From Chitinophaga parva (GTDB taxonomy: Bacteria; Bacteroidota; Bacteroidia; Chitinophagales; Chitinophagaceae), in NCBI RefSeq assembly GCF_003071345.1, contig NZ_QCYK01000002.1:186001-250000 (forward strand): a stretch of DNA of 64,000 nt, read 5' to 3'. A model generated the notes under the pieces. It was not told where the DNA came from. It worked only from the letters and a program-made list of their open reading frames with translations, and made no database searches. Below are positions 52,601 to 60,994 of this stretch, in pieces (within the stretch, counting starts at the first letter, position 1; each line of letters begins with the position of its first letter). Position numbers and translations under genes: made by a program.

Positions 52601-52931
52601 GGGTAACAACGTAACGCGCGAAGCACTGACCAATGGCATCAAAGACGCACCGGTGGCCTCTGACCGCTGGCTGGAAAATGCGTCTTTCCTGCGCCTGGAC
52701 AACGCCACGCTCACTTACACTTTCAAAGAGATCAAAGGGCTGCAGCACTTAAGCCTGTACCTCTCCGGTAACAACCTGTTCGTGATCACGAAGTACCGTG
52801 GCCTGGACCCGGAGATCCTGAACGGCAACGATGTATTTAACCACCTCGAATACATTGATGTGGAATACAACGGGCATGGATATTACCCGAAGACCCGTTC
52901 CTTCAGCTTTGGTGTGAACGTATCCTTTTAA
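49656..52931 (+). CDS. SusC/RagA TonB-linked outer-membrane protein with STN domain, locus 2
   Basis: A TonB-dependent importer of 1091 residues. The signal peptide is followed by an STN domain (about 48-120, MKEVKLSRIFALIQQKSDYQFLYNDEDV), a carboxypeptidase-like domain with GRVTDEKGAGLPGVAVLLKG, then VVVVGYGTQRIKEVSGAIASVSS and the plug with LKDASATAIYGARGANGVIIINTKKG. The barrel ends SFSFGVNVSF with the terminal phenylalanine needed for assembly. It is the canonical SusC form and pairs with the SusD gene downstream. Confidence 0.95.
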   Translation: MKKLLLPRRQPGWPGMYTLMARVMRLTLFLLFTCILKLSATGYSQEVKLSLSMKEVKLSRIFALIQQKSDYQFLYNDEDVRNAPPITISVHDATIPQILKTCLKDYPLGYSIENNTVVIAPLAPAREMTAPAFVVKGRVTDEKGAGLPGVAVLLKGTQTGTLTDGNGNFSLSLKDGSGTLLIKLIGYTPQEIAVAGRQNIEVQLVPEPQSLNSVVVVGYGTQRIKEVSGAIASVSSRDFNKGVVTNPMQQVQGKVAGLVITLPGGDPNQAAVIRLRGQTSLLGKQDPLIVVDGVQLDDPARINNIPPGDIASYDVLKDASATAIYGARGANGVIIINTKKGQAGMMAVDYAGYVGADRISKQYNMLSADEWKTAMTNLGSSPDAIAGYLKGGNTNWTDALTRTGVVQSHTLGVSGGTPHFVYRASANYLDQQGIVINTGQQIAGLRFNAQQKALQDRLDIQVGVVLSKTVRKYADYNIFQYALNSPPTYPVYNADGSFFHYSDFALQNPVEMQTEQENGGVEHFSQMFGTVNYELLKGLKVGVTGSLTHFGLDSNYFQPTFPLVNNLNMAKKTDNNRDSKRGDVHINYNHTWNEKHNFGFTGVYEYNEFTNSNFSAQGGNFLVEDFQDNNLNASDPARIIINSYKENYKLISFMGRVNYNYREKYYFEASVRRDGSSKFGANQRWGTFPAVSGAWRIGQEPFLQHVSWLSELKLRAGYGIVGNSDAISPYNSQLLVGTVGRYYDGATNSYHQAYIPTQNANPDLRWEERHGMNLGLNFGLLDNRITGDFNVFNDKTKHLLYNYTVPVPPFYVNNILANVGNLSNKGVELALSADIIKGKRFSWRAQGQIAFLKTRVTSLSGTYQGYKVVTDNIVGGSAQGRGLSTTPITYLKVGYAPYTFYLPHFAGVDKDGHQLFDSAGVAISTAQNAPKHYINPVPDFNYGFGSTLSLDNWSLNFFFRGVHGQKNFNNTLMILDNVNRLPGNNVTREALTNGIKDAPVASDRWLENASFLRLDNATLTYTFKEIKGLQHLSLYLSGNNLFVITKYRGLDPEILNGNDVFNHLEYIDVEYNGHGYYPKTRSFSFGVNVSF

Positions 52932-52952
52932 CCGCTTTAATCTGCATGAACC

Positions 52953-54584
52953 ATGAACACATCATACCTTTATAAACGCGCTGCCATGGCCCTGCTGCTG
53001 CTTTGTGTGCCGGCATGCACCAAGCTGGATCAGCAGGTGTACAGCGCATTGCCCAACAGTAATTTCTGGCAGACGCCGGACCAGATAAAAGCAGGCGTAG
53101 CCCCCGTGTACCAGCAGCTCACTAACCTGGCGAATGGCAACACTTATAACCTCAACGAAGTAAGCAGTGATGAACAGATCATCCCCACGCGTGGTAACGA
53201 CTGGTACGATGGCGGCAAGTGGCAGCAACTCTGGCTGCACACCTGGACGCCGGAAACCAATACGCTCAATGACTCCTGGAACGAGATCTTTGGCGGCATC
53301 GGGAAGGCCAATTTTATTTTATCCATCATCAACAACCTGCCCCAGAAACCGGACAATGTAGACGCCATCAGCGCGGAAGTGAAAACCGTGCGTGCGTATT
53401 ATTATTACCTGGCCATGGATCTTTTTGGCAATGTGCCCCTGGTGTCTGACTTCAACACAGACCCTAACTCAGTGACCAACAGCCCCCGTGCAGACATTTA
53501 TAAATTCATTGAAAGCGACCTGAAAGCATCCATTCCCCTGCTGCCTGAAACCGTGGATGGGTCTACGTTTGGGCGGGCCACCAAATGGATGGGGTTTGCG
53601 CTGCTGGCCAAGCTCTATCTCAACGCGGAAGTATTTACCGGTACCGCTAATTACGCCGCTGCAGGCGCCGCCTGCGATTCTATTATCAAGTCCGGCAAGT
53701 ACCAGTTGGAACCCGGCTACTTCGATAATTTCCAGGTAAAGAACCAGGGCTCCCGCGAGAATATTTTTGTAGTACCATTTAACAATGCCTACATCCCTAA
53801 CAACAACTGGGAAAATGAAACCCTGCACTACCAGAGTGTGATCAGTTTTGGAATGACGGGTGGCTCCTGGAATGGGTATAGTTCCATGCAGGCGTTCTAC
53901 AACCTGTTTGATACCGTGAGCACCTACACCACCAACAATGGTAATGTGTACCGCACTTACCGCGACCAGCGCTCCGGTACCTGGCTGGTAGGCCAGCAGT
54001 TCAGCACCCGCTACCCTTACCCGCCGGATAAAAATGTGTTGGTTAAATCTGCCGACCCTTCACTGGCGCTCAAAGATGCGCAGACCAACCTGCCCCTGAT
54101 CTACGATCCTAACATTGATGTGATCTCCAACCCGGCGGATATCTTCCGTACCAAGGGCGTGCGCAACATCAAATATTTCCCGGAAGCTGGCACGGCCAGT
54201 AACCAGAGCAACGCCATCGTGGTATTCCGCCTGGCAGATATCCTGCTCATGAAAGCTGAAGTGGACATCCGGTTGGAAACCAACCTGGGAGAGGCTTTGA
54301 CGCTGATCAACCAGGTGCGCGAGCGTGCTTATTCCGGTGATGCCAGCTTTGATTTTACCCCTGCAGACCTTACGCTGGACAAGCTGCTGGCAGAACGTGG
54401 CCGCGAACTGTCGTGGGAAAGCTGGAGAAGGAATGACCTGATCCGCTTTGGCACCTTTGGGCAGGCCCGCACACCCGGCAAGGTGGCAGACAATCCGGAC
54501 GGCCACCTGAAGCTGTACCCCATCCCCGGCCCGCAACTCACTGCAAACCCCAACCTCAAGCAAAACCCCGGCTACACGCCCTGA
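52953..54584 (+). CDS. SusD/RagB nutrient-binding lipoprotein, locus 2
   Basis: A 543-residue surface lipoprotein with a lipobox at Cys22 (LCVPAC). Typical segments are SNFWQTPDQIKAGVAPVYQQL at the start, KTVRAYYYYLAMDLFGNVPLVSDFN, and the C-terminal IVVFRLADILLMKAEVDIRL and LAERGRELSWESWRRNDLIRFG blocks. It starts 21 bases after susC. No glycosidase, peptidase or lyase gene follows, so the substrate class cannot be read from this locus. A hairpin with T5 (54617-54655) ends it. Confidence 0.95.
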   Translation: MNTSYLYKRAAMALLLLCVPACTKLDQQVYSALPNSNFWQTPDQIKAGVAPVYQQLTNLANGNTYNLNEVSSDEQIIPTRGNDWYDGGKWQQLWLHTWTPETNTLNDSWNEIFGGIGKANFILSIINNLPQKPDNVDAISAEVKTVRAYYYYLAMDLFGNVPLVSDFNTDPNSVTNSPRADIYKFIESDLKASIPLLPETVDGSTFGRATKWMGFALLAKLYLNAEVFTGTANYAAAGAACDSIIKSGKYQLEPGYFDNFQVKNQGSRENIFVVPFNNAYIPNNNWENETLHYQSVISFGMTGGSWNGYSSMQAFYNLFDTVSTYTTNNGNVYRTYRDQRSGTWLVGQQFSTRYPYPPDKNVLVKSADPSLALKDAQTNLPLIYDPNIDVISNPADIFRTKGVRNIKYFPEAGTASNQSNAIVVFRLADILLMKAEVDIRLETNLGEALTLINQVRERAYSGDASFDFTPADLTLDKLLAERGRELSWESWRRNDLIRFGTFGQARTPGKVADNPDGHLKLYPIPGPQLTANPNLKQNPGYTP

Positions 54585-54616
54585 CGGCACGGACTATACA
54601 CGTGGTATGTATACAC

Positions 54617-54655
54617 GGCCTGGCACACGTCTTAGGATGGTGTCGGGCCTTTTTC
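54617..54655 (+). terminator. Terminator ending locus 2
   Basis: GGCC..CACAC pairs with GTGT..GGCC with internal loops, followed by five T. Confidence 0.6.
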
Positions 54656-54692
54656 GTTTGCCCTTGTGAAAGGCGCTCCGGCCAGGAAGCAT

Positions 54693-54721
54693 AAAAAAGC
54701 CCCCGATGAAAATCGGGGGCT
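54693..54721 (-). terminator. Terminator after glnN
   Basis: A perfect 10-bp stem (54698-54707 with 54712-54721, loop GAAA) with six T on the minus strand, about 30 bases after the glnN stop. Confidence 0.85.
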
Positions 54722-54751
54722 AAATCATACACCAAAACAATCTTACGGTTT

Positions 54752-56947
54752 TTATCGCAAGAAAAGGAGTTCGCGGTATTTCGGCAGGCTCCAGCTGTTG
54801 TCATCCACCAGGAATTCCAGCTTGTCAGCATGGTAGCGGATCACGTCGAAATACGGTTTTATCTTATCGCAGTAGTCGATGGCTTTCTGACGCTGGTCAG
54901 TGAGCTTGTTGGCTACTTTGCGCGCTTCAATCATTTTCTGAACGTTTTCAGAGATCACGTTCACGTGTTCAGCGATCTTGCCTACGATCTGTTTCTGTGC
55001 CAGGAAGCTTTCTTCACCCAGGCCGATGGATTTCAGGCCCTGGATGTTGGTCACCAGCTGGTTCATGTACTTGATAGCGGCAGGCAGGATGATGTTGGTA
55101 GCCAGGTCACCGATCACGCGGGCTTCGATCTGTACTTTCTTCACGTAGTCTTCCAGCAGGATCTCGTGACGGGCGTGCAGTTCGCGGGCGTTGTAGATGC
55201 CGGTGCTGATGAACAGTTCTGCGTTCTTCTTGTTCACCATGGCGTCCAGTGCCAGGGGAGTGGTCTTGATGTTTTCCAGGCCTCTCTTCGCGGCTTCTTT
55301 TTCCCATTCTTCGGAGTAACCGTCGCCTTCAAACAGGATGCGCTCAGACTCAACGATGTATTTGCGCAGGGTCTGCATGATAGCGATCTCTTTTTTCTCG
55401 CCTTTCTCGATCAGGCCATCCACTTCTTTCTTGAAGTTTACCAGGGTTTTAGCCATGATAGCGTTCAGGGTGGTCATAGCGGAAGCGCAGTTTGCGGAAG
55501 AACCTACGGCGCGGAACTCGAACTTGTTGCCGGTGAAAGCAAACGGGGAAGTACGGTTACGGTCGGTGTTGTCCAGCAGCAGTTCCGGGATGTGACGGTG
55601 GAGGTCCAGTTTCAGGATCGCTTCGTCCTGCTCATCAAACTTGTTGCTTACGCGGGTCTTTACTTCCTGCAGTACTTCAGAGAGGTACTTACCGGTGAAG
55701 ATGGAGATGATAGCGGGAGGGGCTTCGTTAGCGCCCAGACGGAAATCGTTGCTGGGAGATGCGATGGAAGCGCGCAGCAGGTCTGCGTGGTCGTGTACGG
55801 CCTTGATGGTGTTCACAAAGAAAGTGAGGAACATCAGGTTGGTCTTCGGGGTCTTACCGGGAGCCAGCAGGTTTACGCCGGTATCGGTAGCCATAGACCA
55901 GTTATTGTGTTTACCGGAACCGTTGATGCCGGCAAAGGGTTTCTCGTGCAGCAGGCATTTCAGCTTGTGACGTTTGGCCACTTTGTTCATGATGTCCATC
56001 AGCATGGAGTTGTGGTCCACGGCGATATTCACTTCTTCAAAGATAGGCGCGCACTCGAACTGGGAAGGCGCTACTTCATTGTGGCGGGTTCTCAGGGGAA
56101 TACCCAGTTTGTAAGATTCTTCTTCAAAATCGCGCATGAAAGCATACGCTCTTTCGGGGATGGAGCCAAAGTAGTGGTCTTCCAGCTGCTGGCCTTTTGC
56201 AGGCGCGTGACCTACCAGGGTACGGCCGGTCATCACCAGGTCAGGGCGGGCGTTTGCCAGGGTTTCGTCTACCAGGAAGTATTCCTGTTCCCAACCCAGG
56301 GTAGCGGTTACTTTGGTAACATTTTTATCGAAATAATTGCACACATCCACAGCTGCTTTGTCCAGCGCGGAGAGCGCCTTGAGCAGGGGAGCTTTGTAGT
56401 CCAGTGATTCACCGGTATATGCTACGAAGATCGTGGGGATGCAAAGGGTTTTACCGGAACCTTGTTCAATGATGAAGGCGGGAGAGGAGGGATCCCAGGC
56501 GGTGTAACCACGGGCCTCAAAAGTAGCACGGATGCCACCGTTGGGGAAAGAGGATGCATCAGGCTCCTGCTGTACCAGTGCGTCGCCGTCAAAGGTTTCC
56601 AGGGCCGTACCATCACCCTTCAGGGTAAAGAAGGAATCATGCTTTTCTGCGGTAGTGCCGGTGAGGGGCTGGAACCAGTGCGTATAGTGGGTTACGCCTT
56701 TCTTCATTGCCCAAGCCTTCATACCGGCTGCAATCTGATCGGCCATTTTGCGCTCGATCTTATTGCCACCTTTGATGGAGTTCATCAGGCTCTTGTAAGC
56801 CTCGTCGCTCAGGGATTCCCGCATTACCTTGCCGGAGAATACATTGCTACCGAAAACGTCGGTGATCTTATTGGTGTGTTCTGCACCACTTATCGTTGCG
56901 TCTACACCGGACAAATGTTCTAATGCAGAAAAGCGTAATGATTGCAT
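54752..56947 (-). CDS. glnN: Glutamine synthetase type III
   Basis: It makes glutamine from glutamate and ammonia with ATP. The start at 56947 (MQSLRFSALEHLSGVDATIS) gives 731 residues; the frame extends upstream only to a TTG. Type III members are much longer than GSI or GSII and are common in Bacteroidota. The catalytic domain includes NEVAPSQFECAPIFEEVNIAVDHN, FAGINGSGKHNNWSM and RLGANEAPPAIISIFTG. The C-terminal region is long and helical. It stands alone; no nitrogen regulator is linked. Confidence 0.96.
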   Translation of the reverse strand: MQSLRFSALEHLSGVDATISGAEHTNKITDVFGSNVFSGKVMRESLSDEAYKSLMNSIKGGNKIERKMADQIAAGMKAWAMKKGVTHYTHWFQPLTGTTAEKHDSFFTLKGDGTALETFDGDALVQQEPDASSFPNGGIRATFEARGYTAWDPSSPAFIIEQGSGKTLCIPTIFVAYTGESLDYKAPLLKALSALDKAAVDVCNYFDKNVTKVTATLGWEQEYFLVDETLANARPDLVMTGRTLVGHAPAKGQQLEDHYFGSIPERAYAFMRDFEEESYKLGIPLRTRHNEVAPSQFECAPIFEEVNIAVDHNSMLMDIMNKVAKRHKLKCLLHEKPFAGINGSGKHNNWSMATDTGVNLLAPGKTPKTNLMFLTFFVNTIKAVHDHADLLRASIASPSNDFRLGANEAPPAIISIFTGKYLSEVLQEVKTRVSNKFDEQDEAILKLDLHRHIPELLLDNTDRNRTSPFAFTGNKFEFRAVGSSANCASAMTTLNAIMAKTLVNFKKEVDGLIEKGEKKEIAIMQTLRKYIVESERILFEGDGYSEEWEKEAAKRGLENIKTTPLALDAMVNKKNAELFISTGIYNARELHARHEILLEDYVKKVQIEARVIGDLATNIILPAAIKYMNQLVTNIQGLKSIGLGEESFLAQKQIVGKIAEHVNVISENVQKMIEARKVANKLTDQRQKAIDYCDKIKPYFDVIRYHADKLEFLVDDNSWSLPKYRELLFLR

Positions 56948-57737
56948 AGTGTGATTAATTTTTGGCAAAAAAACAATTCCTACGGTTTAAATACAAGAAT
57001 TACGTAGGTTTTTTCTAAAAAATTACAAGCAGCAAGCAAAAAACAACAATTTTTTAATTTTTGAATAAAAATTGGCCACTGCAGACCCTGATATTAATCA
57101 AATTAAAAAAATAATAATATGATTATGGAACAAGGTAATATTATCTCAAAAAGGTATTGCCGGCCAAAAGTCATTGGAGATCAGGAAAATCCATGACAAT
57201 GCTCATATTCCGGGAAACCCGTTTTCCGGCTGCGAACCTGCCGCACTGGCCGGTAAAATATCCGGCTTTCCGCCTTCCGTTACAGGCCCCGCAGCAAGTA
57301 CAAATGCCCGCAGTATCCAGCTTCCGGCTCCATTTTGCCATAGTGCCTGCAGCTATCCCGGTTGCCAGCCTTCGTCGGCATTTCCTGCCTGCAGAATGGC
57401 CAGGCAGCCGGTATGCTTTCCCGTAAAGTCCGATAATATACGCATTGAAACCCACAACTGCAACCCGGGCCCTGTTCCTACTGAGCGGGATGTGAGGCAC
57501 TGCGGGCAATGCCGGGCATTATATAAATAAACCCTGCCTGATATACCATACAGCTTGCCCCAGGCTGAAACCATTGCTGCGCGCGGCTTTGCAGGCAACG
57601 GCCGGCTGCGGGGCCAGCGGTTGTCCCCACCGCCCGGCAGTGCCCTTGTAAAAAGGCCCGTTTTAACAGGGGATTTTCTTTAAAAAGGCTTAGTTTTGCG
57701 CATCTTTTTAATTACTGGTCCCAATATATTTTATTGC
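56948..57737. other. 790-bp gap between glnN and purL
   Basis: The glnN side (56948-57130) is AT-rich and holds an inverted repeat CCTACG...CGTAGG (56979-56984 with 57003-57008). The middle (about 57150-57640) is GC-richer, with frames open on both strands but no ATG start and no recognisable protein. The last 50 bases hold the purL promoter. It could be a decayed gene or a structured RNA; neither is shown. Confidence 0.6.
57691..57698 (+). promoter_or_regulatory. Promoter -7 box of purL
   Basis: TAGTTTTG matches TAnnTTTG, 40 bases before the ATG at 57738. It overlaps an upstream in-frame TTG, ruling that codon out as a start. Confidence 0.6.
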
Positions 57738-59960
57738 ATGCAAATCACCGTAGAAACTGCAGAACAGTTAGGTCTTACCGCAGATGAATTTGAAAGGATT
57801 CAATCAATATTGGGCCGCACGCCCAACTTTACTGAACTGAGTATGTACTCTGTGATGTGGAGCGAACATTGCAGCTACAAGAATTCCATCGTGTGGCTGA
57901 AAACGTTGCCCCGCGAAGGTAACCGCCTGCTGGTGAAAGCAGGGGAAGAAAATGCCGGCCTGGTAGACATCGGTGATGGCTATGCCTGCGTATTCAAGAT
58001 CGAGTCACACAACCACCCTTCTGCCATTGAGCCCTTCCAGGGCGCGGCTACCGGTGTGGGCGGCATCCACCGCGATATCTTCACCATGGGCGCACGCCCC
58101 ATTGCGGCTTTGAATTCCCTGCGCTTTGGCAATATCAAAGACAAGAAAACCCAGCACCTCGTAAAAGGTATTGTACACGGCATTGGCCACTATGGCAACT
58201 GCTTTGGCGTACCTACCGTGGGCGGTGAAACTTACTTTGAAAACGTATACAATACCAACCCGCTGGTGAACGCGTTCAGCGCGGGCATCGTGAAAGTGGG
58301 GGAAACCGTTTCGGCTATTTCTTATGGCGAGGGCAACCCCGTATTCATCGTAGGTTCTGCTACCGGTAAAGACGGGATTGGCGGCGCCGCTTTTGCTTCT
58401 GCCAATATCACGGAAGACAGCGTGGAAGACCTGCCGGCCGTACAGGTGGGTGATCCCTTCCAGGAAAAGAAACTGCTGGAAGCCTGCCTGGAAGTGATCA
58501 AGACCGGTGGTGTAGTAGGTATGCAGGACATGGGTGCCGCGGGCATCACCTGCTCTACCGCAGAAATGAGCGCCAAAGGCGAACACGGTATGCGCATCCA
58601 GCTGGATAAGGTACCTACCCGCCAGGAAAATATGAAAGCTTGGGAAATGCTGCTGAGCGAAAGCCAGGAGCGCATGCTGCTGGTAGTGGAAAAAGGCAAG
58701 GAAGCTGCCATCCTCAAAGTTTTTGACAAATGGGACCTGCACTGTGTACAGATCGGGGAGGTAACGAAAGATAAGAACCTGAAGTTCTACATGGGCGATG
58801 TGCTGGAGGCCGACCTGCCCGCGGAAAGCCTGGTGCTGGGTGGCGGTGCCCCCCAATACCATCGCGCTTACACTGAGCCGGCTTACTTTGCCAAGATCAG
58901 GCAATACGATATCCAGAACATTGCCGATACCCAGTCTCCCAAGTTTGTGGCGGAACGCCTGGTACAGCTGCCTAACATAGCCTCCAAGCGCTGGATCTAC
59001 AACCAGTACGACAGCATGGTAGGTACTGCCAATGCCAGTACCAACGCCCCCAGTGATGCCGCCATTGTACTGGTGAAAGGCACCCGGAAGGCCCTGGCCC
59101 TCACCGTGGATTGTAACAGCCGCTACGTGTATGCCGACCCGCAGGTGGGCACGCAGATCGCCGTGGCAGAAGCTGCGCGCAACATCGTAGTGAGTGGTGG
59201 TGAGCCGGTGGCTATTACCAACTGCCTGAACTTTGGTAATCCCTACGATCCTGAATGCTATTACCAGTTTGTATATGCTATCAAGGGCATGAGCGATGCC
59301 TGCCGCAAATTCAATACCCCGGTAACCGGCGGTAACGTAAGCTTCTACAACCAGGGCCCCGAAGGTCCCGTGTATCCCACGCCTACTATCGGTATGCTGG
59401 GTGTACTGGACAGCCTGGAGCAGCGCCTTACCCTGGGTTTTGCTGAGCAGGGCCACATCATTTACCTGGTGGGCCGCAGCCGCAATGACATCAGCAGCTC
59501 TGAGTACCTGCACAAACTGATCGGCATTGAGTACAGCCCGGCGCCGCACTTCAACCTGGACGAAGAGTTCCAGCTGCAACACGCTATTTCCCGCCTGAAC
59601 AAGGCCGGCCTGCTGCAAAGCGCGCATGATGTGAGCGAAGGCGGCTTGTTCGTAACCCTGCTGGAAAGCGCCATGGCAAACGGTCAGGGTTTCGCAGTGC
59701 ATACAAACGATAAATTCCGCAAAGACGCCTACCTCTTTGGTGAAAGCCAGAGCCGCGTAGTAGTAAGCGTTCGCCCGGAAGACCAGGAGAAATTTGAGGC
59801 ACTGCTGCATGGCCTGGTAGATGCGACCGACCACTCCGTACGCTATGAAAAAATAGGCCTGGTAACCGGCGACAGCATCATCGTAGATAATGAGGACTGG
59901 GGCACTGTAGCCAACTGGAAACAGCTGTATGACACCGCCCTTGAAAAAGAGCTGAAATAA
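57738..59960 (+). CDS. purL: FGAM synthase II, small PurL form
   Basis: It converts FGAR to FGAM with ATP and ammonia in purine synthesis. The start at 57738 gives MQITVETAEQLGLTADEFERI and 740 residues, the size of the Bacillus-type PurL that works with separate PurQ and PurS. Motifs include SVMWSEHCSYKNS near the N-terminus, FKIESHNHPSAIEPFQGAATGVGG and QDMGAAGITCSTAEMSAKG. purQ and purS are not in the window. A perfect 13-bp terminator stem follows. Confidence 0.96.
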   Translation: MQITVETAEQLGLTADEFERIQSILGRTPNFTELSMYSVMWSEHCSYKNSIVWLKTLPREGNRLLVKAGEENAGLVDIGDGYACVFKIESHNHPSAIEPFQGAATGVGGIHRDIFTMGARPIAALNSLRFGNIKDKKTQHLVKGIVHGIGHYGNCFGVPTVGGETYFENVYNTNPLVNAFSAGIVKVGETVSAISYGEGNPVFIVGSATGKDGIGGAAFASANITEDSVEDLPAVQVGDPFQEKKLLEACLEVIKTGGVVGMQDMGAAGITCSTAEMSAKGEHGMRIQLDKVPTRQENMKAWEMLLSESQERMLLVVEKGKEAAILKVFDKWDLHCVQIGEVTKDKNLKFYMGDVLEADLPAESLVLGGGAPQYHRAYTEPAYFAKIRQYDIQNIADTQSPKFVAERLVQLPNIASKRWIYNQYDSMVGTANASTNAPSDAAIVLVKGTRKALALTVDCNSRYVYADPQVGTQIAVAEAARNIVVSGGEPVAITNCLNFGNPYDPECYYQFVYAIKGMSDACRKFNTPVTGGNVSFYNQGPEGPVYPTPTIGMLGVLDSLEQRLTLGFAEQGHIIYLVGRSRNDISSSEYLHKLIGIEYSPAPHFNLDEEFQLQHAISRLNKAGLLQSAHDVSEGGLFVTLLESAMANGQGFAVHTNDKFRKDAYLFGESQSRVVVSVRPEDQEKFEALLHGLVDATDHSVRYEKIGLVTGDSIIVDNEDWGTVANWKQLYDTALEKELK

Positions 59961-59997
59961 TAAATGTGCATAACTTTTAAAGTGTGCATAACTAAAA

Positions 59998-60036
59998 GCA
60001 GGGCCGGCAATAATTTGTTGCCGGCCCTGCCGTTTT
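59998..60036 (+). terminator. Terminator after purL
   Basis: GCAGGGCCGGCAA (59998-60010) pairs perfectly with TTGCCGGCCCTGC (60018-60030), followed by CGTTTT. Confidence 0.8.
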
Positions 60037-60182
60037 GTAAAGTGTAAGCATGTCCCGGGAGAGATGTGGTGTTGAATTTAGTATGGCCGTTGTTGATGGT
60101 GGTGAGCTACCGGGTTGAGTTGCTCATATCCGGTCGTGGTTAACAAAATGCCGTTAACAAATACCAGGGCCCGTTAACAAAT

Positions 60183-60227
60183 TACTTTTGTACACTTATT
60201 AAAAGGCCTGCAAAAAAGCGGCCTTTT
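60183..60227 (+). promoter_or_regulatory. Promoter box with terminator-like hairpin just after it
   Basis: TACTTTTG (60183-60190) is followed by a hairpin, AAAAGGCC (60201-60208) with GGCCTTTT (60220-60227). Transcription would stop after about 35 bases unless the hairpin is bypassed. The layout resembles the carA leader. Confidence 0.4.
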
Positions 60228-60229
60228 CT

Positions 60230-60319
60230 ATGGAAATTAGCTGTGGTGGCTGCTTTGGAAGAATGTGCTTAATAAATGTTGCCCCACCTAACGGGAAAAG
60301 CAGCGGTTTGATTTGTTAA
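60230..60319 (+). CDS. Possible 29-residue cysteine-rich small protein
   Basis: An ATG two bases after the hairpin opens a 29-codon frame with four cysteines (MEISCGGCFGRMC ... SGLIC). There is no ribosome binding site and a frame of this length is common by chance. It is listed because it directly follows the promoter and hairpin. Very uncertain. Confidence 0.12.
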   Translation: MEISCGGCFGRMCLINVAPPNGKSSGLIC

Positions 60320-60605
60320 TGGAGCGTACCCAGCGTTGAGTTTCTTGTAACACGCCGATGGTGGTATATTAACAAAATTTAATATAATATTACCGGGCCG
60401 AACCGTTTTGAAAAATGTTTGTTAACGGTTATTAACAAATTAAACTTTGTTAGAATATTAATGTCCTGTTTGAAACCCTTACTACTGGCCGATTTCCTCT
60501 TGCGCCATAACACCCTAAATTTAAAAATGCAAGCGTATTAACGCTCGTTAACAACTCATTAACAAAATCCCATCTTCGTGTGATGTTGGAACTACCCACT
60601 TGCTT

Positions 60606-60818
60606 TACTTTTGATATATCAAACAACGCAAACGCAGTTTACCTTACACACATTAAAAGTGAAAGTAAACTTCAAGATATTGAAAGAGATTAAGTTATTT
60701 TCCTATTCTATGAAAGCCAATAGTTCCCTATCCTATCCATGTCCTAATGAAATCTAGTTGATTTTTGCACCTAGTGAAAGAAGATTAAAGTGGTCCCGCC
60801 AAACCGGCGGGACTTTTT
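60606..60818 (+). ncRNA. Candidate non-coding RNA, about 200 nt
   Basis: TACTTTTG (60606-60613) overlaps the 14-bp palindrome TTTGATATATCAAA (60610-60623), with TTG 17 bases upstream of the box. Transcription from about 60620 would end at a good terminator (60793-60800 with 60806-60813, five T). Inside, AGTTTAC/GTAAACT (60636-60642 with 60665-60671) and TTCAA/TTGAA (60671-60675 with 60680-60684) can pair. A 15-codon frame (60710-60757) is the only open frame of note. It could be 6S-like or another small RNA; no family was recognised. Confidence 0.45.
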
Positions 60819-60933
60819 GTGTTAAGCCGTTTCCGGTCTGGTTAACGCTGAATGGGCGTAATTTGTTGTTGTGGCTGGTAAAAACGGGTAGCGAAAATCC
60901 ATTGGTGTGCAGATCTGATCTTGGGGCTGGTGC

Positions 60934-60967
60934 AAAAAAAATCCCGCCGGCACGTTTACCGGCGGGA
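60934..60967 (-). terminator. Terminator after the oxoamine synthase gene
   Basis: A perfect 9-bp stem (60942-60950 with 60959-60967) with eight T on the minus strand. Confidence 0.85.
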
Positions 60968-60994
60968 GGTGCTTATATCGTTTGTACGCAGGGC

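Larger units (their letters stand above)
60139..60566. repeat. Cluster of TTAACAAA-type motifs
   Basis: GTTAACAAA occurs at 60139, 60153 and 60173. ATTAACAAA occurs at 60368, 60431 and 60558. GTTAAC-type variants occur at 60421 and 60548, and the reverse form TTTGTTAA at 60312. The first three copies are spaced 14 and 20 bases apart. This is not a DnaA box (TTATCCACA). Confidence 0.6.
59961..60994. other. 1034-bp gap between convergent purL and oxoamine synthase genes
   Basis: Both flanking genes end here, so no promoter for them is expected. After the purL terminator it holds a cluster of TTAACAAA-type motifs, a promoter box with a hairpin and a 29-codon frame (60183-60319), a second promoter box (60606-60613) with a terminator 200 bases on, and the minus-strand terminator of the next gene. 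No conventional gene is seen. Confidence 0.8.

Noticed and set aside
54830..56407. Long open frame (525 codons) on the plus strand opposite glnN
   Set aside because: It is antisense to a clear glutamine synthetase and its composition is that of a shadow frame, with no start context and no family match.
57174..57530. 118-codon frame in the glnN-purL gap
   Set aside because: It starts with TTG, overlaps frames on the other strand, and has no recognisable protein features.
58005..59834. 609-codon open frame on the minus strand opposite purL
   Set aside because: It mirrors the codon pattern of purL, whose protein carries conserved motifs throughout. The antisense product has no recognisable domain.
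60139..60566. The TTAACAAA cluster as a chromosome replication origin
   Set aside because: No DnaA boxes (TTATCCACA-like) and no dnaA, dnaN or gidA-type gene lie nearby.
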